From Patescibacteria group bacterium (GTDB lineage: Bacteria; Patescibacteriota; Gracilibacteria; UBA1369; PNNO01): a stretch of DNA of 8,710 nucleotides. Each line of letters starts with the position of its first letter. The first letter of the stretch is position 1. Made by a program: the position numbers and the translations under genes. The DNA lies in contig JAJRYP010000024.1 of the NCBI GenBank assembly GCA_024275695.1, positions 1 to 8,710 of the forward strand, in the 5' to 3' direction. Under the pieces are notes generated by a model that saw nothing but the letters and a program-made list of their open reading frames with translations, searched no databases and was not told the DNA's origin. Shown here piece after piece: positions 6,646-8,710 of the stretch.

Positions 6646-6715
6646 GTCACGCATTCGCGTGACTGTCCTCTCAAACTCTCCTTCCTATTTTTAGTCATTC
6701 GCTTTGCTCATGACT
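6646..6715. repeat. Paired hairpin element (REP-like)
   Basis: Hairpin 1 is GTCACGCATTCGCGTGAC (6646-6663): a perfect 7-bp stem with a 4-base loop. Hairpin 2 has arms AGTCAT (6693-6698) and ATGACT (6710-6715) plus an inner GC/GC pair around TTT. Both share GTCA...TGAC ends and CATTCGC-like cores, and are joined by a 29-base pyrimidine-rich spacer on the plus strand. Neither strand has a T-run directly after a stem, so intrinsic terminators are unlikely. The layout recalls REP/BIME elements. Hairpin 2 overlaps the end of the thioredoxin-like gene, whose TGA stop (6708-6710) lies inside it. Only one copy is in the window, so its repeated nature is inferred. Confidence 0.5.
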
Positions 6716-7259
6716 TCCACTTTATAGAGCATCCGATTGAAGGATATTGGACAGGAGAAATTTCTTTTCCTTCCACAAACGCAGTAAGAGCATCTCGAAG
6801 ATCGTGTACTTCCACTTTGTCCGGTTCTTGCCAGTTATCATCAACTCGTCCGTGATAAATAAGCTTATGATTATTATCATAGACAAAAATATCCGGAGTA
6901 CACTGCGCATTGTATTTTTTTGCCACCTCTTGCGTCTCATCTCTTAAATAAGGAAAATTCATTCCCCATTTTTTTGCGTATTCTGACATTTTTTCAAAAC
7001 TGTCTTCAGGATAATTATCACTTTCATTGGCATTAATACCTATAAATTGAACATTTTTATCTTTAAACTCATCCTGCAACGCGATTAATCTCCCAATTAC
7101 ACCTTGCACATACGGGCAATGGTTACACATAAATACAATAACAAGCGCATGTGTTCGATTGTATTCGTCCAATGTATGAGTTTCATTATCAATTCCCGGA
7201 AGCTGAAATTCGGGAGCCGGCGTTCCCAAAGGAACATTCACCGATTCAAGTAATACCAT
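6708..7259 (-). CDS. Thioredoxin-fold redoxin family protein
   Basis: The 183-aa product belongs to the AhpC/TSA-redoxin superfamily, in a subgroup often annotated only as thioredoxin family protein. Seen: G-x-PAPEFQLPGID at the N-terminus, the strand VIVFMCNHCPYVQ with a CxxC pair (Cys45, Cys48), FIGINAN, FPYLRDETQEVAKKY, Cys120 in QCTPDIFVYD (cis-Pro region), HGRVDDNW and the terminal IGCSIKWK with Cys177. It has no signal peptide, so it is probably a cytoplasmic thiol reductase or peroxide-defence protein; the substrate is unknown. The terminal IGC-IKWK is where the family usually ends; here one Ser and the TGA come from the adjacent hairpin. It starts 11 bp after the stop of the TMEM43-like gene, in the same operon. 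No Shine-Dalgarno is seen. Confidence 0.85.
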   Translation of the reverse strand: MVLLESVNVPLGTPAPEFQLPGIDNETHTLDEYNRTHALVIVFMCNHCPYVQGVIGRLIALQDEFKDKNVQFIGINANESDNYPEDSFEKMSEYAKKWGMNFPYLRDETQEVAKKYNAQCTPDIFVYDNNHKLIYHGRVDDNWQEPDKVEVHDLRDALTAFVEGKEISPVQYPSIGCSIKWKS

Positions 7260-7270
7260 TCTATAATTGT

Positions 7271-8212
7271 TTATGAAATAAAAGAGATTGGTTTACGCAT
7301 CTTTTTACGTTTAATACGGATCATCATAACAAGAAGTATTCCGACAGCTAAAATTATAAGCCACCAAAACGTAAGAAGAATTGTGGTTAGAAATACTACA
7401 ATTAAAGAAACCATTAATGACAATATTAAAACGACACCGCTAACCAGCCATCCCAAATTGGCAAAAATATCAAGAAACGAAAGAACCGGAATAATAAATG
7501 CGGTTAGTCCAAGCGTTAACAAAATTAATGACACTATTTTATAATACCACCATTCAAAGCGTGTCTCATCTTTATATAAATCTATCAGTTCTTTATTGCT
7601 TTTGTTTGTAACAAGAAATACTTTTCCACCTTGGATCGTGCCGTTGTTAAGTTCACCAATAACTATTAATTTTTCTGTATTGAGTACTCCTTCAACCTTT
7701 TCTCTAAATTCCGAATCTTCAATAAAACTCTTCTCTTCCAAATCAAAGACATATTTTGCCTTGTCGGGCACAATAGAAATATTTCCCATTGAGAAATTCG
7801 CTATAGCTTCATCGGTGCGCACATGTGTCCATTCATTATTATGCAATTCTTCTTTTGTCGTCTTATAATAAAGAAGACTTTCTTCACAAAGCGGAACTGA
7901 AATATCGCATGCAGTTACGGGAAGACCGGTAATCTTTACAAGGCCGGATGTCTTTTTTATGTCCTCAGCTTTAATAAGAGGAAGCCGCTTGATAATATTC
8001 AGTTCTCTATCAATGCCTTCGGAATATCCAAGCAAAACAAAACCAAAAATTCCAAGTAAGATCCCGAGAAATAAAGTTATAAAACTACTTCTAAAACTAT
8101 GTTGATACTTTTCAAAAGGATTGCACTTAAAATCTTTTTTAATCTTTTTTTCCTCCTGACGCTCAATGAAGTCAGGTGAAGTTGCTCCTGATTTTTCCTG
8201 TTTATCTTCCAT
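7271..8212 (-). CDS. Four-TM membrane protein, TMEM43/GIDE-like
   Basis: The 313-aa product has a charged cytoplasmic-type N-terminus (~1-40), TM helix 1 at ~43-63, a soluble region ~65-220, and three TM helices packed at ~222-298 with a basic tail (RIKRKKMRK). The soluble part has SGLVKITGLPV and SLLYYKTTKEEL...W, which recall GIDE and TMEM43-type domains. The C-terminal block (LGLTAFIIPVLSFLDIFANLGWLVSG) fits the TMEM43 layout of one N-terminal and three C-terminal helices. Function is unknown in bacteria. It starts 15 bp after the TAA of the SLH-triplet reading frame and ends 11 bp before the thioredoxin-like gene. Family assignment is by pattern only and moderately sure; the topology is clear. 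Confidence 0.6.
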   Translation of the reverse strand: MEDKQEKSGATSPDFIERQEEKKIKKDFKCNPFEKYQHSFRSSFITLFLGILLGIFGFVLLGYSEGIDRELNIIKRLPLIKAEDIKKTSGLVKITGLPVTACDISVPLCEESLLYYKTTKEELHNNEWTHVRTDEAIANFSMGNISIVPDKAKYVFDLEEKSFIEDSEFREKVEGVLNTEKLIVIGELNNGTIQGGKVFLVTNKSNKELIDLYKDETRFEWWYYKIVSLILLTLGLTAFIIPVLSFLDIFANLGWLVSGVVLILSLMVSLIVVFLTTILLTFWWLIILAVGILLVMMIRIKRKKMRKPISFIS

Positions 8213-8227
8213 GCTGACAAATAATTT

Positions 8228-8395
8228 TTAAAGTTCAGCCGCTTGCGCAGCAATTTTACTTAATTCTGCTCTTGTAATAGAACGATTCGGCTCAAATTTA
8301 TTACTTCCCACGCCTTCAACAATTTCAAGTTCTTTTGCCTTAGCCACATATTTTGCATACCATTGATCCAGCTGAACATCATCAAAAGGTTTTTC
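8228..8395 (-). pseudogene. Third SLH repeat, cut off from its gene by an in-frame TAG
   Basis: Directly after the TAG, in the same frame, the minus strand encodes EKPFDDVQLDQWYAKYVAKA, then EIVEG and KFEPNRSITRAELSKIA, ending AAEL and TAA (8230-8228). This is a complete, well-kept SLH unit of ~45 residues. It has no ATG of its own and two possible in-frame GTG codons. It is best read as the last repeat of the protein at 8396-8710, so that the intended gene ends at 8228, 15 bp before the TMEM43-like gene. The cause may be a point mutation, an assembly or read error, or stop-codon readthrough. Confidence 0.75.
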
Positions 8396-8710
8396 CTAGA
8401 TTTCCGGCACCAAGACACCTTTGATTTCAAGAACAATTTTAACAGCCTCGGCTCTTGTTATTTCACGACCGGGATAAAGGATTCCATTATCACCCTGAAC
8501 ATATCCTTCCTGAGTTGCCTTACTCACAACATCACAAAACCAATCTGCATGACTCATATCGGGATAAATATCACCGTGACAACTTGTTCCGCCTATTCCA
8601 AATGCGAGCATAAGAATTTTTATTGCCTCTGCTCTATAAATGTAACTATTCGGCTCAAATTTACCGTCGCGTCCTTCAACTACACTTAAAACTCTAAGTT
8701 TTTCTATATA
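8396..8710 (-). CDS. SLH-domain protein, 5' end outside window, ends at an in-frame TAG
   Basis: The frame is open to the right edge, so the gene starts beyond it; the ATG at 8611 falls inside an SLH repeat and is not a credible start. The visible part has the end of one SLH unit (VVEGRDGKFEPNSYIYRAEA) and a full second one (DIYPDMSHADWFCDVV, then LYPGREITRAEAVKIVLEI). After VLVPEI comes TAG (8398-8396), with the third SLH unit continuing in frame behind it. Unlike the other two SLH proteins here, this one carries its SLH triplet at the C-terminus, as S-layer or wall-anchored enzymes often do. The upstream domain is not visible, so its activity is unknown. Confidence 0.75.
   Translation of the reverse strand, partial: YIEKLRVLSVVEGRDGKFEPNSYIYRAEAIKILMLAFGIGGTSCHGDIYPDMSHADWFCDVVSKATQEGYVQGDNGILYPGREITRAEAVKIVLEIKGVLVPEI

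Noticed and set aside
6646..6663. Rho-independent terminator
   Set aside because: The stem is strong, but no T-run follows it on either strand.
6630..6707. Small ORF after GGAAGGAG on the minus strand, starting TTG
   Set aside because: About 20 codons within the hairpin element, with no recognisable product; the SD-like sequence is probably chance in the purine-rich spacer.
6708..6710. Genetic code 25 (TGA read as glycine), as in Gracilibacteria and SR1
   Set aside because: TGA ends the thioredoxin-like gene exactly where the family ends, and no in-frame TGA is found inside any conserved domain.

Overview
The window is AT-rich, densely packed bacterial DNA with no rRNA, tRNA, CRISPR array or transposase. 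One gene (mtaB) lies on the plus strand and all the others on the minus strand. Three separate proteins carry S-layer homology (SLH) repeats with GYPDGTFKP and INRAELLKI blocks, most gene starts lack a Shine-Dalgarno, and TGA acts as a stop (it ends the thioredoxin-like gene exactly where that family ends). Together these suggest a Patescibacteria/CPR-type genome of the Peregrinibacteria kind, using the standard code. The lineage is inferred from protein style, not proven.

Layout from left to right. (1) 66-1325, plus strand: MtaB-type tRNA methylthiotransferase. (2) 1314-1973, minus: a Pro/Gln/Ala-rich protein of unknown function, convergent with mtaB and overlapping its end by 12 bp. It has its own near-consensus promoter (TTGACA-16-TATAAT) and a 26-bp near-palindrome between the -10 box and the ATG. 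(3) 2035-6577, minus: a tight five-gene operon read right to left: SLH protein, SGNH hydrolase-fold protein, a 36-residue one-TM protein, MBOAT acyltransferase, and an SLH protein with a C39-like cysteine peptidase domain. (4) 6646-6715: two hairpins resembling a REP element; the second supplies the stop codon of the gene beside it. (5) 6708-8710, minus: a second operon read right to left: the 3' part of an SLH-triplet protein interrupted by an in-frame TAG, a TMEM43-like membrane protein, and a thioredoxin-like protein.

The most interesting part is the 2035-6577 operon. The 36-aa ORF at 4458-4568 is easily missed because of its size. It starts in a TAATG overlap with the SGNH stop and ends directly against the MBOAT ATG. 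It is a single membrane helix ending in FIYNNF, which matches the C-terminal FxYxxF signature known from DltX, the small protein of the teichoic acid D-alanylation machinery, where the motif tyrosine is proposed to carry the acyl group. SGNH + DltX-like + MBOAT is therefore a plausible complete trans-membrane acyl-transfer relay (DltD/DltX/DltB-like) without the D-alanine activating proteins DltA and DltC. Two cell-wall-binding SLH proteins flank it, so the working hypothesis is a device that acylates the wall polymer (or another surface glycan) to which the SLH proteins bind.
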